Origin: a virus | Length of the DNA: 64,000 bases | Reading direction: 5' to 3' (one strand) | Virus record (IMG/VR): IMGVR_UViG_3300036770_008686 | Coordinates: 1 to 64,000 of that record | Shown here: piece after piece, positions 40,594 through 48,466 of the stretch | Numbering within the stretch: the first letter of the stretch is position 1 | Layout of the letters: each line of letters starts with the position of its first letter | Position numbers and translations under genes: made by a program | Notes under the pieces: model-generated | The model's database searches: none | Seen by the model: the letters and a program-made list of their open reading frames with translations, nothing else | What the model was told of the DNA's origin: nothing

Positions 40594-41439
40594 TTACACA
40601 CTTGTAAAAGTTTTTAAGGACATTTTTTTATGCATATATTCAGGTAGTTTTCCCCCTAAAACAGAAATAGCATAGGACAAGAGTAGATCATCGCTCTCAG
40701 AAATAGATTTTTCTCCTAGTTCAAATCTACCTTTTACGATTTCTTTTGCATATTTTAAAGAACAGTATCCGTCTAGTGCTATAGAACTCTCTCCTGCCGG
40801 AAAAATACCTTCTTTATAATTTAAAGCATAATCTAAGCTAGTATGTGCATTTTTACTAATGCCTTTTTCCACCATATCCAATATTTCTTCTGGAATTTTT
40901 TTGTTTAATATTTTTTCTAAATATGTGATTGTGTTTTTAGGATCTTCAAATATTGATTTTTCGCCTTCTACAAATCTTTTTTTTGTTATCAAAGAATAAC
41001 TTAAAGAGCAATCTGAATCTTTTGCTATCAAGGGAATGGCCTCAGGAATTTCTAGGATTGGATTTGCTCCACGACTTTTGATTCTATCAAAGTTTTGTTT
41101 GTCGCTTAGAAACCTGATATATTCTATAGCTAATTTCGCATTTTTTTTAGAGTTTTGATACCAACTTTGAATCAGCAAGTCTAAACTAGGGAAGGATTCT
41201 TTGTCATTTCGATTGATTAAAAAATAATTTTCAACGTATCTGTAGGAGTGTTTGGGACTCCTTATGTAAAGTATCCAGTTAACTGGGTCTGTGGCGGGTG
41301 ATGGATATTCATGAATTTCAAATTTTTTCAACTCTTTTTTTGCATCAACTTCTAAAGAGTGTATGGTTTCATCAACAAGATCGTTATCTATTTTTTCATT
41401 CTCAATAAACCTATAGTAAGCCTCTGCGTAAACACTCAT
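40594..41439 (-). CDS. Helical-repeat protein of the Y(A/S)xxV(L/I)KxR family
   Basis: The 281-residue protein is largely repeats: SLSYSLITKKRFVEGEKSIF, TITYLEKILNKKIPEEI, TSLDYALNYKEGIFPAGE, SLKYAKEIVKGRFELGEKSI, LLSYAISVLGGKLPEYMHKK, ending MSLKTF. Unit length is about 20 or 40 residues. It is the most regular member of the family in this window. Function is unknown; a solenoid scaffold is a guess. Confidence 0.65.
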   Translation of the reverse strand: MSVYAEAYYRFIENEKIDNDLVDETIHSLEVDAKKELKKFEIHEYPSPATDPVNWILYIRSPKHSYRYVENYFLINRNDKESFPSLDLLIQSWYQNSKKNAKLAIEYIRFLSDKQNFDRIKSRGANPILEIPEAIPLIAKDSDCSLSYSLITKKRFVEGEKSIFEDPKNTITYLEKILNKKIPEEILDMVEKGISKNAHTSLDYALNYKEGIFPAGESSIALDGYCSLKYAKEIVKGRFELGEKSISESDDLLLSYAISVLGGKLPEYMHKKMSLKTFTSV

Positions 41440-41621
41440 TTCACTTTCTCGTAATTTTTTCTTTTTTGTATATCCTTTAATATTTCGTTGTATGTCTCCA
41501 CAACAGTGTCACAACTTTGGGTTTTATCTTCTAGATTCTTTTTCCAAAAATAACTTTTTCCAATCCTACGCACAGAATATGCGTTTTCAAGACACAACTT
41601 TTCTAGTTGCCAGTACTTCAT
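41436..41621 (-). CDS. Small protein, paralogue of 9665..9880
   Basis: The 61-residue protein (MKYWQLEKLCLENAYSVRRI...) aligns with 9665..9880 over its length. Function is unknown. It starts one base after the upstream stop and overlaps the next gene by four bases. Confidence 0.55.
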   Translation of the reverse strand: MKYWQLEKLCLENAYSVRRIGKSYFWKKNLEDKTQSCDTVVETYNEILKDIQKRKNYEKVK

Positions 41622-41622
41622 G

Positions 41623-41982
41623 CTAGATAACTCCGGCTAACACCAAAGCACTCTTAACAGTATTTGTATCACAATCTTCGCAGTAGCCTTGAGAACAATC
41701 CGGTTCTACTTCTGTAGTATAGGTGCAATCTTTATTTGTGCAAATACCAGGGCAAACACTATCAATGCTTGCTTCTTCAAGCAAATCCATTACATCCAAA
41801 CCTTCAATATCAGCTAAGTCTTTTAATTTAGACATTTTACTTTCCTTTCTCTTTTCCATTTCTTCTAAAACTAAAACTTCGTAACTAGGCACATACTCTT
41901 TTTCGTGATAAGGTTTAATTTTTTGACAAGCATACCAAAACCTTTGAATTGTTTCGTCGTCGTACTTTGACAAATCTCCCAT
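41623..41982 (-). CDS. Conserved zinc-ribbon phage protein
   Basis: The C-terminal half has CPGICTNKDCTYTTEVEPDC then GYCEDCDTNTVKSALVLAG, a signature of a small zinc protein seen in many large phages and some bacteria; function is unknown. A Met within (MSKLKDLADIEG) could be a second start for just the conserved half. A GGTACG string lies 10 bases before the ATG. Confidence 0.65.
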   Translation of the reverse strand: MGDLSKYDDETIQRFWYACQKIKPYHEKEYVPSYEVLVLEEMEKRKESKMSKLKDLADIEGLDVMDLLEEASIDSVCPGICTNKDCTYTTEVEPDCSQGYCEDCDTNTVKSALVLAGVI

Positions 41983-41991
41983 AATGGGCTG

Positions 41992-41997
41992 CGTACC
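41992..41997 (-). promoter_or_regulatory. GGTACG string upstream of 41982
   Basis: AGGTACGC lies only 10 bases before the ATG, closer than elsewhere, and TTTAAA is 20 bases away. It is a weaker match to the bipartite element. Confidence 0.3.
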
Positions 41998-42026
41998 TGC
42001 TTCCTATTTGAAATTAGTTTAAATTT

Positions 42027-42632
42027 TCAATCCCACCAAAAGCGAAAAACTTTAGTGTTTGGGTTTAATGGTATGTTTTTTGGGAAAATATTATTATTGA
42101 CAACGACAATGTAGTTGTTTCCTTCACAAGAATTATAAATTCTTCCGACACTATTAATTAATACTAGATTGCACTCATCTACAAGCATTTTTTTTGAAAT
42201 ATAACTTGAAGTTTGAAAGCTACTTTTTATTGTTTTTTGACTCTTAGTGCTAGGCTTTAGTGTTGATCCGTAGAACTTGTGTGGCTCAAATTCCGAATAA
42301 TTATTACTTTCAATATCTTCTAAAACGCTTTTTTCTTCTCTGCTTAATTTTGAAACAAAATAAATAGCAACACTACCTTCTCTTGCTATATAGACTTCTC
42401 CATTTTCATCTATTTCCTTTAAGTTTTCTAGAATATTTGGAGTGAAATTATTGTATCCGGTCATACACTCATTCAAAATGTCTATTGCTGTGTCAATACA
42501 AACTGGATTGTTTGAGCAGTAGTCCAACTGTCTTATTTTGCAAGCAACATCAAAGTCTAAAGTGCAATCAGAATATACTTTTTTGACTTCTTGATATATG
42601 CGTAAAAACTTTTGTAATTTATTTTTATTCAT
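42027..42632 (-). CDS. Unknown protein (201 residues)
   Basis: Mixed alpha/beta protein; ending NPNTKVFRFWWD. No recognised motif. Starts within the last codons of the upstream gene (overlap of four bases). Confidence 0.5.
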   Translation of the reverse strand: MNKNKLQKFLRIYQEVKKVYSDCTLDFDVACKIRQLDYCSNNPVCIDTAIDILNECMTGYNNFTPNILENLKEIDENGEVYIAREGSVAIYFVSKLSREEKSVLEDIESNNYSEFEPHKFYGSTLKPSTKSQKTIKSSFQTSSYISKKMLVDECNLVLINSVGRIYNSCEGNNYIVVVNNNIFPKNIPLNPNTKVFRFWWD

Positions 42633-43177
42633 GTAGAAAATTGTATCGGATTAACTATAGTGTGTTTCTTTTTTGGAGTCTTTTTAAGAGACTTAAAGGG
42701 TCTGTACGTGGCGTACTTGTCTTGCTTTACTCCGTATACACTAACAATAAAATCTCTTGAAAAATTTACTTTTTTAAGTTGAAGCATTTGAAGCATATAA
42801 TTACTTCTCTCTTTTTTGAATAAATTTTTATAGTAATTCATATGCTTACTTCTTATATTGAATAGTATTTGTTTGTAGTTTTCTTCTTTACAAAAAACAA
42901 TATTCACCCCATCTTTTGATCTAAAAACAACTGCGTAGTCGGAGCCTCCTTTTATTAATTTTCTATAAATCTTTTCAACAACACTATAGTTTTTAACAAC
43001 TTTAGTGTTGTGAAGCTTTATTTGAAATCCATTTCTATTTTCCTTGACCACAGAAGAATCAAGGTTAATCAAAGATATTCTTTGAGAAACAAATTCTTCG
43101 AATTCTTTAGTTGGCAAAACAAAAGAACTCAGAAGACTTTTGTTAAAATTGGTTTTGGGCTTTTCCGTTGCCACCAT
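42629..43177 (-). CDS. Unknown basic protein with long structured leader
   Basis: The 182-residue protein has a basic C-terminus (YRPFKSLKKTPKKKHTI) and a middle rich in lysine and aromatic residues. No domain is recognised. Its upstream region contains three perfect hairpins after a GGTACG element, so its expression may be controlled at RNA level. Confidence 0.5.
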   Translation of the reverse strand: MVATEKPKTNFNKSLLSSFVLPTKEFEEFVSQRISLINLDSSVVKENRNGFQIKLHNTKVVKNYSVVEKIYRKLIKGGSDYAVVFRSKDGVNIVFCKEENYKQILFNIRSKHMNYYKNLFKKERSNYMLQMLQLKKVNFSRDFIVSVYGVKQDKYATYRPFKSLKKTPKKKHTIVNPIQFST

Positions 43178-43204
43178 AAGCCTTTTTCCTTTTTAATTTA
43201 ATCT

Positions 43205-43316
43205 CGTGGCAATTTGGTTGCCACGAACAACTCTATTGACTGTTGCTGAGTCTCAACCCCGTTTTGCTAAAAGAGCAACCTTAAAAGCAAAACATTAGTC
43301 AAACATTTTTGACTAA
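43205..43316 (-). promoter_or_regulatory. Structured leader RNA with three hairpins
   Basis: Three perfect stems follow one another: CGTGGCAA/TTGCCACG (43205-43212, 43218-43225), GTTTTGCT/AGCAAAAC (43261-43268, 43286-43293) and TTAGTCAAA/TTTGACTAA (43295-43303, 43308-43316). They lie in the 170-nt leader of the 42629..43177 gene. No small ORF explains them. They could be a regulatory leader or a processed small RNA. Confidence 0.6.
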
Positions 43317-43342
43317 CAAGGATGGGCCAACCAAATCTTGAA

Positions 43343-43365
43343 CGTACTCGGATAGATTTTTTAAT
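43343..43365 (-). promoter_or_regulatory. GGTACG-like element (GAGTACG) before the structured leader
   Basis: The minus strand reads ATTAAA, 11 bases, AGTACG, about 165 bases before the start codon at 43177 and just before the three hairpins. Confidence 0.5.
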
Positions 43366-43763
43366 TACTTTTTAACAACCTCATAATCATGTTCTTTTTG
43401 ACAAAAATCGCACAAGGTGTCTACCCAATTTCCTCTTTTACAATAATTTCCTTTTTTCCCGCAAAATTCACAGACATTATAAGAAAAGCTTTCAGCCATG
43501 TTTACAATTCCACTAATATACTCATCGCCGCCAGAGTAATATAGTCTAAGTCCGGCAAACTTTGATTTAATTTGAGTCCAATAGAAATCTATTTTTTTAT
43601 TTTTTGAATCAAGATGATCTAAATGATTCTGAATAAGAGAACATGCTGTGTGTATCAGGTCCGACCAACCTTCTCTGCATTCTATACCACTAGGTCCATA
43701 TTTAGAACCTATATTTTTAAATTGTTCAGGGAACTTTTGTTTAAAATTTTCAAAAACTTCCAT
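43365..43763 (-). CDS. Conserved small zinc protein, unknown
   Basis: The 132-residue protein has GIECREGWSDLI, QIKSKFAGLRLYYSGGD and a C-terminal ribbon VCEFCGKKGNYCK followed by LCDFCQ. This order (GW, QIKxKFxGLRxY, CxxCG) is common in uncharacterised phage and bacterial proteins. Function is unknown. The gap 43764-43858 on its 5' side holds no clear feature. Confidence 0.65.
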   Translation of the reverse strand: MEVFENFKQKFPEQFKNIGSKYGPSGIECREGWSDLIHTACSLIQNHLDHLDSKNKKIDFYWTQIKSKFAGLRLYYSGGDEYISGIVNMAESFSYNVCEFCGKKGNYCKRGNWVDTLCDFCQKEHDYEVVKK

Positions 43764-43858
43764 GCTTTAACCCCTTAAAATAAAAATTTTTAGTCTTACA
43801 AAAAATTTTAAAATCTACGGAAGGCTAATTAAAGGGATACCCGCAACCCTAGCGATGC

Positions 43859-44464
43859 TTAGCCTAATTTTGTTGTTTCTAGTTCGTCCAAACAAATGAA
43901 ATCTGTTTTATTAATGGTCATTTTCCAAGATTTATGGTAATGACCAAAAATCCAAATTTTTGGTTGATGAATATTAAATAATTCATTTAAAGCCCAGCTT
44001 GTATTGTTTTCATATATCCTGCTTCCAGGCGGCAGTAAGTATGGTATAAGCTCTATTGGGCAATCATGAGTTAAAACGATATCCGGCTTTATTGAGCGAT
44101 AAAGTTCTCTAGCTTTCATAAATTCTTCTATATTTAACTGTTCTTTTTCCCACCAATCTATTCCTATGGTACGATACATTCTATCTATACTATAGGCTCC
44201 TCTATAGTGAAAAAAATCTATTCCGTGGAAATTTACTGTGTGTCCGAAGTCGCCTAAATAATTTGGAACTTTTTCAACAATATCATAATTATCATGATTT
44301 CCTCCTATGAAAACGTGTTTCGTAGGATCAACATTTTTTAGAGTTTCGTAATCAAACCCAAAATCCCCCAATTGGACAGAGTTTGGATTCTTATTTTTTT
44401 CTCTTATTATTTCGTGATATCTACGATATTTGCCGTGAACATCACCTATGATTGTAACACTCAT
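43859..44464 (-). CDS. Calcineurin-like metallophosphoesterase
   Basis: From ATG 44464 the product is 201 residues. Metal-site motifs are in order: GDVHGKY (about 6-12), GDFGFDY, GGNHDNYD, VLTHDCP and FGHYHKS. These are the five blocks of the calcineurin-like phosphoesterase fold. The substrate may be a phosphoprotein or a nucleotide. A longer frame from 44503 lacks a start signal; at 44464 a TATAAT lies six bases before the ATG, so the mRNA may be leaderless. Confidence 0.85.
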   Translation of the reverse strand: MSVTIIGDVHGKYRRYHEIIREKNKNPNSVQLGDFGFDYETLKNVDPTKHVFIGGNHDNYDIVEKVPNYLGDFGHTVNFHGIDFFHYRGAYSIDRMYRTIGIDWWEKEQLNIEEFMKARELYRSIKPDIVLTHDCPIELIPYLLPPGSRIYENNTSWALNELFNIHQPKIWIFGHYHKSWKMTINKTDFICLDELETTKLG

Positions 44465-44470
44465 CGAAAA

Positions 44471-44499
44471 ATTATACAATGTTGGTTGGAAAAAATCAA
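44471..44499 (-). promoter_or_regulatory. Sigma70-like promoter abutting a start codon
   Basis: The minus strand reads TTGATT, 17 bases, TATAAT, TTTTCG, ATG. Transcription would start at or next to the A of the ATG at 44464, and there is no ribosome site. Confidence 0.5.
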
Positions 44500-44515
44500 G
44501 CAAAAAAACCGGAAC

Positions 44516-44899
44516 TTATTTAAGAAATTTAAGCTTATAAATTGTTTTATATGTTAAAGAAACAATCTCATCTAATATGTTTTGTAGATGATTTTCTTTT
44601 AAAGTTTCTCTAAAAACTTTTACTTTGCCACAAAAATCTTCTAAGTAAGAAACCATATCATCACAGTCGTTTGCAACCATTTTTAAATTGGTTAAGAGAC
44701 CATATTGGCCTTGATAGGTTTCCACAAAGTTATCTATATGATTTAAAAGATCGTTATAAAAATTTTCTAATGCTTTATGTTCGCTATAGCTTTTAGTTTT
44801 TAGGTGATAGTTATGAGAAACTTGCCTTGCTTCGAACATCTTTTCGACAAATTTGTTTATTTCTTTATTTTTAAATTCTTTTATATTTAACATAATCAT
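44516..44899 (-). CDS. DUF5856-like helical protein
   Basis: Residues FVEKMFEARQVSHNYHLKTK and SYSEHKALENFYNDLLNHID (about 17-56) match a family of small helical proteins in phages (DUF5856, Dps-like helices). The remaining sequence is helical. Function is unknown. Overlaps the sulfotransferase gene end by four bases. Confidence 0.55.
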   Translation of the reverse strand: MIMLNIKEFKNKEINKFVEKMFEARQVSHNYHLKTKSYSEHKALENFYNDLLNHIDNFVETYQGQYGLLTNLKMVANDCDDMVSYLEDFCGKVKVFRETLKENHLQNILDEIVSLTYKTIYKLKFLK

Positions 44900-45414
44900 C
44901 TTTCATAATTAAACTTGATAAAATCTTTTTTGTATATTTTATATATTATATTTTTGTCTTTTTTAGTCAATTGATAATCATTTTTTTTTGTTGCATTCAT
45001 AACAGGCAATTGTTTTTTTTCCATTTTTAAAAATTCCATTAATTTATTAAAATCTTCTTGAAGATTTTCAAACCTGCCAATAAAGTCGGCACCATTAGGA
45101 AGCCAAAAACTTTGTGGCTTAAAGTGTTTTTGGTATTTTGAAGCAAAAAGAAGATTTTCTTTAATGAAATCTTCTAATTCATAATTTCTTAAAAAAAACC
45201 TCTTGTCTTTTAAATCATAATTATTACATCCGCCATTTTTTAAAAAGCGAAAACAACTTAAAAATCTATCGTAAGGATTTCTTACAAAAGAAAAAACAAA
45301 CGAGTTTTGATGTTTTCTTTTGTTGACAACCTTGTGTCCATTAATTGGCAAGCCCAACGTGCTGTTTATGCTTATTCCGCCTGTTTTTGGTATATGACAA
45401 AAAATATATTCCAC
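44896..45414 (-). CDS. Sulfotransferase-family protein
   Basis: The 172-residue protein has the PAPS 5'-phosphosulfate-binding loop HIPKTGGISI (7-16) and the 3'-phosphate site FVRNPYDRFLSCF (about 44-56), as in carbohydrate sulfotransferases. It is shorter than most family members. It may modify a surface glycan or lipid of the host or virion. With the GDP-fucose synthase at 60279, it hints at glycan modification. Confidence 0.75.
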   Translation of the reverse strand: MEYIFCHIPKTGGISINSTLGLPINGHKVVNKRKHQNSFVFSFVRNPYDRFLSCFRFLKNGGCNNYDLKDKRFFLRNYELEDFIKENLLFASKYQKHFKPQSFWLPNGADFIGRFENLQEDFNKLMEFLKMEKKQLPVMNATKKNDYQLTKKDKNIIYKIYKKDFIKFNYER

Positions 45415-45421
45415 AAAGTAT

Positions 45422-45733
45422 TTAGTTATATGTTCTTTTGAATTCTATATTATTTTTTGAACAAAAAGTGTCTGTCGGCAATATAGAGTTTTCTTCTTCT
45501 TTAAACCCGCTTATATAGTTCATTTTCTCCAACCAAGAAAATAGTAAGTTTTCAAATCTTATTTGCTTGTGATATCTTGAATTAAATTTAAAACTTGAAA
45601 TATCTATTTCTATATCATTTATTTTAACTTTGATTTGATCTAATATTTCATTGTAAAATACAAAATTTTTTTTACTTGGATATGTTATTTCTATTTTTTT
45701 AATTTTTTCAAACAGTATTAAATTTTTATTCAT
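45422..45733 (-). CDS. Unknown protein (103 residues)
   Basis: Basic and beta-rich (NDIEIDISSFKFNSRYHKQI). Its start overlaps the upstream small gene by eight bases. No family is recognised. Confidence 0.5.
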   Translation of the reverse strand: MNKNLILFEKIKKIEITYPSKKNFVFYNEILDQIKVKINDIEIDISSFKFNSRYHKQIRFENLLFSWLEKMNYISGFKEEENSILPTDTFCSKNNIEFKRTYN

Positions 45734-45896
45734 ATTCTTCCACTATAATTTTGTACTTTTTGTTTTTAACATAATCCTCCTTGTTTTTGGTCACTAGCCT
45801 TAATTTTTCATGAAGCTCATTTTCAAAAATATGAATAACTTCTTCTGGTTTTACTAACTCGCAAACTTTAATAAAGTTTATTGACTTTTTAGACAT
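45726..45896 (-). CDS. Small charged protein (56 residues)
   Basis: A short ORF (MSKKSINFIKVCELVKPEEV...) with a lysine/glutamate-rich composition, ending inside the start of the next gene. Coupled overlap and composition support it. Function is unknown. Confidence 0.55.
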   Translation of the reverse strand: MSKKSINFIKVCELVKPEEVIHIFENELHEKLRLVTKNKEDYVKNKKYKIIVEEYE

Positions 45897-45937
45897 TCAA
45901 TACACCTATTATAAATCAAGTGTATTATAAAAAAAAT

Positions 45938-45964
45938 AACCGACATGTCAAGGACATGTCGGTT
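45938..45964. terminator. Bidirectional terminator after the HTH gene
   Basis: A perfect 12-bp stem AACCGACATGTC/GACATGTCGGTT (45938-45949, 45953-45964, loop of 3) with a U run on the minus strand, 32 bases after the stop of 45997..46275. Confidence 0.85.
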
Positions 45965-45996
45965 TTAAAAAACCAATTTGATTTTTTAGAAGAAGA

Positions 45997-46275
45997 TCAC
46001 TTCTTCTTGCTAATCCGCTCAAGGATAGCCTTGGCGTCCTCGATAAGCGTGCTCTTGCGAACACCGCCCTTAAAACGAGGAATCTCCATCTCAACACCAG
46101 CCTCCTTAAACTTCTTGCGAAGTTGAGAAAGACGAACGGAAACGCTCGCCGGCTTAAGATTAAGATCCTTGGCACACTCCTCAACAGTCTTGCCAGCAGC
46201 AGCGTGCTTGGCAACACTCTCAAGGAAACGATCAAGAGGCACCGCCTCCTGTTCCTTAACACGTGGCATTTTCAT
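45997..46275 (-). CDS. HTH DNA-binding regulator, well expressed
   Basis: The 92-residue protein has a helix-turn-helix at about 30-53 (GKTVEECAKDLNLKPASVSV then RLSQLRKKFK), of the same type as 22106..22432. Its codon use is markedly richer in G/C and more biased than its neighbours, and it forms a single-gene unit between a GGTACG element and a strong terminator. This suggests an abundant nucleoid-like or regulatory protein. The ATG follows AGGAGAGC. Confidence 0.75.
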   Translation of the reverse strand: MKMPRVKEQEAVPLDRFLESVAKHAAAGKTVEECAKDLNLKPASVSVRLSQLRKKFKEAGVEMEIPRFKGGVRKSTLIEDAKAILERISKKK

Positions 46276-46346
46276 GCTCTCCTATTTATAACCAACGGTT
46301 GCTGCCAACAACGTGTTAGCGACCACAACCACTCACAACCCTATAA

Positions 46347-46368
46347 CGTACCAGATCAGTATTGTAAA
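46347..46368 (-). promoter_or_regulatory. GGTACG element upstream of 46275
   Basis: The minus strand reads TTTACAATACTGATCTGGTACG, about 72 bases before the start. A TATAAATA string also lies at the ribosome site. Confidence 0.6.
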
Positions 46369-46410
46369 TATTTTTCAAATATTGTTTGAATTTATATTTT
46401 ATGACTTTTA

Positions 46411-46491
46411 AATAAAAAACCCAGCATGGGTCACATGCTGGGTTTTTGTGTTTCGTATTCTCTTGCTTAGGAAATGATGAAAACTAAGCAG
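46411..46491 (-). ncRNA. Candidate small RNA with terminator
   Basis: In the 303-base gap 46276-46578, a TATAAT (minus strand, 46498-46503) is followed by a perfect hairpin TGCTTAG/CTAAGCA (46484-46490, 46464-46470) and a strong terminator AAACCCAGCATG/CATGCTGGGTTT (46417-46445) with U run. No ORF fits. It may be a small RNA or simply the processed end of the VWA mRNA. The gap's remaining part holds the GGTACG element and an imperfect inverted repeat (CCAGTTTT.../...AAAACTGG). Confidence 0.4.
46417..46445. terminator. Strong terminator
   Basis: A 12-bp stem (AAACCCAGCATG/CATGCTGGGTTT, loop GGTCA) with T runs on both sides, between the HTH gene and the VWA gene. Confidence 0.8.
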
Positions 46492-46578
46492 TCTAGGATT
46501 ATATCACCAGTTTTTGCTGACATCATTCTTCTTAGCAGGTTTTAAAACTGGCAATAAAAACACAAATTATGTATGCAT

Positions 46579-48435
46579 TTAATTGTATATTCTAATGTTT
46601 TTATTGCAGATCTGTTTTAAGAATCTTGTTATAATGCCGACAGAAGAATCTACATCATCTAATACAACAAAATTATTTTTTCCATATAATCTCCTTCCAG
46701 TACCTTCCTCAAAGGCACTACACACACCTATGCCATAAACTTCTGTTTCTAACTTAGATCTAATCATATTACAAACATTGTTTACGTGTTTTTCTGCACT
46801 TTCTCCGCCATAATAACTACCGCTAGGCTCTCCATCAGATATATGAAATAGTATTCTTCTGGTGTCAGGGTAATCTAGGTAAAACTTTTTAGCTACCAAC
46901 TCTATAGCAAGTCCATCTATATTTTCACTTTTAGCTTCTATCCGAACACAAGATTCTATTTTGTTATTTCTTGGAGTATAATACTCTGTTATTAAGCAAC
47001 CATCTACACTAGATGTTTCTGCTGTGTGTCCATATATGGATATAGGGAAATACTCTCTCAAACCTTCCGATAGGGCTATGGTGGCATTTATTGCCTCGAC
47101 ATATTTATCATCCATAGATCCACTTTCGTCAACCAACAGACAAACAGATATCTTTTTTTGTGATAAAACATCTGTTTTACTCATCACTCTATCGTCATTC
47201 ATTCTTAATTTATAAAGATTGTTTTCATCTATATCGCCAGAAAAGTGTCCATAAGAACTCACAGATAACTTATTGTTTATAAAGTAAAAGTTATTTTTAA
47301 TTCCCATTATTACATTTTTTAAGTCACTAACTTTTTGTAAGTATTCACTTTTATGTGAATCGTTAGCGCTTTTAATAACAAACTTATTTTTAAGATTGGC
47401 AATGGAACATTCATCGCAATCGACCAGAGAATCAGAATCTCTGCTAGTTGTCAGTTCAGATAAACGACAATCAACCTTATTAGAAACTTCCGCTCCGAAC
47501 AATTGTTCGTCGCATATTTTAAATTCGTTTATTTTAAGACGAGAGTTGCTAAAACCTCCACCAAATTCAGAATCAGATTTTGAAATCTTTTGATTTAAAA
47601 TTTTACTTATTTCTCTAACAATTTCGTTACAAGCTTTGAATCTTTGTTTTTCTGTGTCTTCTTTGCTTAAAATATTTTCCGCTATATCTAAACAAGCATC
47701 GTAAACATCTGGTATTTCCACGCTATTGTGTTCATGAACAAGATTCCACGATATGCCTAGAATTGCAGCATCTAAACTAGGGCTCTCTACGGAACTATCT
47801 AAAAACGCCTGAACTTTTATTTTGTCTGAGCTGCTATAGTCTATTTCTTTGACAACGTGCGGCATAAATCCACACCAATTGTTTTCAATAAAGTTTTTAG
47901 CAATATTTGTTTCTAACGACTCCCAAAGCTTAGAAATAAATATTCCAAATTTGCTATCTACTGAGTTTTTAAAAGCCTGAGATCTAGAGAAATCTTCTTT
48001 TGTTATTTGGCTGTGTAAAATTTTATAAAGATATACTTTCCCCGTAAGTATATCCACCATTTCCTCTTTAACCACAGGACCAATATCTGATTCTTCTAGT
48101 AAACTATTTGGCGACAAATAAACAAAATCACTTTCAGGTGAATTGTAGTTCTCGCCATTGCTCCACTTAACCTTTAAAAGTTTATCAGAGTTTATAACAT
48201 TTATACTAGTTTGTAACTGTTCTAGTAGTTTCTTATAGGCTATTTCTTTTTTGTCTTTTTTCTTGTCGAGCCAAGAATAGCCCCAATCGTAGTGACCTAA
48301 CTTTTCCATCCAACCCCTTGTGGGGTTTTTGTATGAGCTAGTCCACCAGCCTGAAGACTCTTTTTCTTCTTTATAAAAAGAATCTTTTGTTTTATATTTT
48401 TCAAGCCACCAATAATTTTTTTTAGTCTTAGCCAA
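46579..48435 (-). CDS. VWA-domain protein, CobT-like (pair 1)
   Basis: The 618-residue protein has a C-terminal von Willebrand A domain (about 428-618) with an intact MIDAS: LLVDESGSMDDK (D436-x-S-x-S), followed by YGHTAETS and FHISDGEPSG. The N-terminal 420 residues include tryptophan-rich WWLEKY and GWW segments. It is downstream of, and paired with, the AAA+ gene at 48467. Such AAA+/VWA pairs insert metals or remodel protein complexes (CobS/CobT, MoxR/VWA). No cofactor pathway is seen here. Confidence 0.75.
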   Translation of the reverse strand: MAKTKKNYWWLEKYKTKDSFYKEEKESSGWWTSSYKNPTRGWMEKLGHYDWGYSWLDKKKDKKEIAYKKLLEQLQTSINVINSDKLLKVKWSNGENYNSPESDFVYLSPNSLLEESDIGPVVKEEMVDILTGKVYLYKILHSQITKEDFSRSQAFKNSVDSKFGIFISKLWESLETNIAKNFIENNWCGFMPHVVKEIDYSSSDKIKVQAFLDSSVESPSLDAAILGISWNLVHEHNSVEIPDVYDACLDIAENILSKEDTEKQRFKACNEIVREISKILNQKISKSDSEFGGGFSNSRLKINEFKICDEQLFGAEVSNKVDCRLSELTTSRDSDSLVDCDECSIANLKNKFVIKSANDSHKSEYLQKVSDLKNVIMGIKNNFYFINNKLSVSSYGHFSGDIDENNLYKLRMNDDRVMSKTDVLSQKKISVCLLVDESGSMDDKYVEAINATIALSEGLREYFPISIYGHTAETSSVDGCLITEYYTPRNNKIESCVRIEAKSENIDGLAIELVAKKFYLDYPDTRRILFHISDGEPSGSYYGGESAEKHVNNVCNMIRSKLETEVYGIGVCSAFEEGTGRRLYGKNNFVVLDDVDSSVGIITRFLKQICNKNIRIYN

Positions 48436-48466
48436 GATAAACTCCTTTTAAAATGCTTGTTTTATT

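Noticed and set aside
43764-43858. tRNA-like look of the GGGTTGCGGGTATCCC stretch
   Set aside because: No cloverleaf can be folded from it, and no T-arm is present.
46579-48435. Plus-strand ORFs inside the VWA and MoxR genes (for example 48588..48950)
   Set aside because: They are antisense shadows of clearly conserved minus-strand genes.
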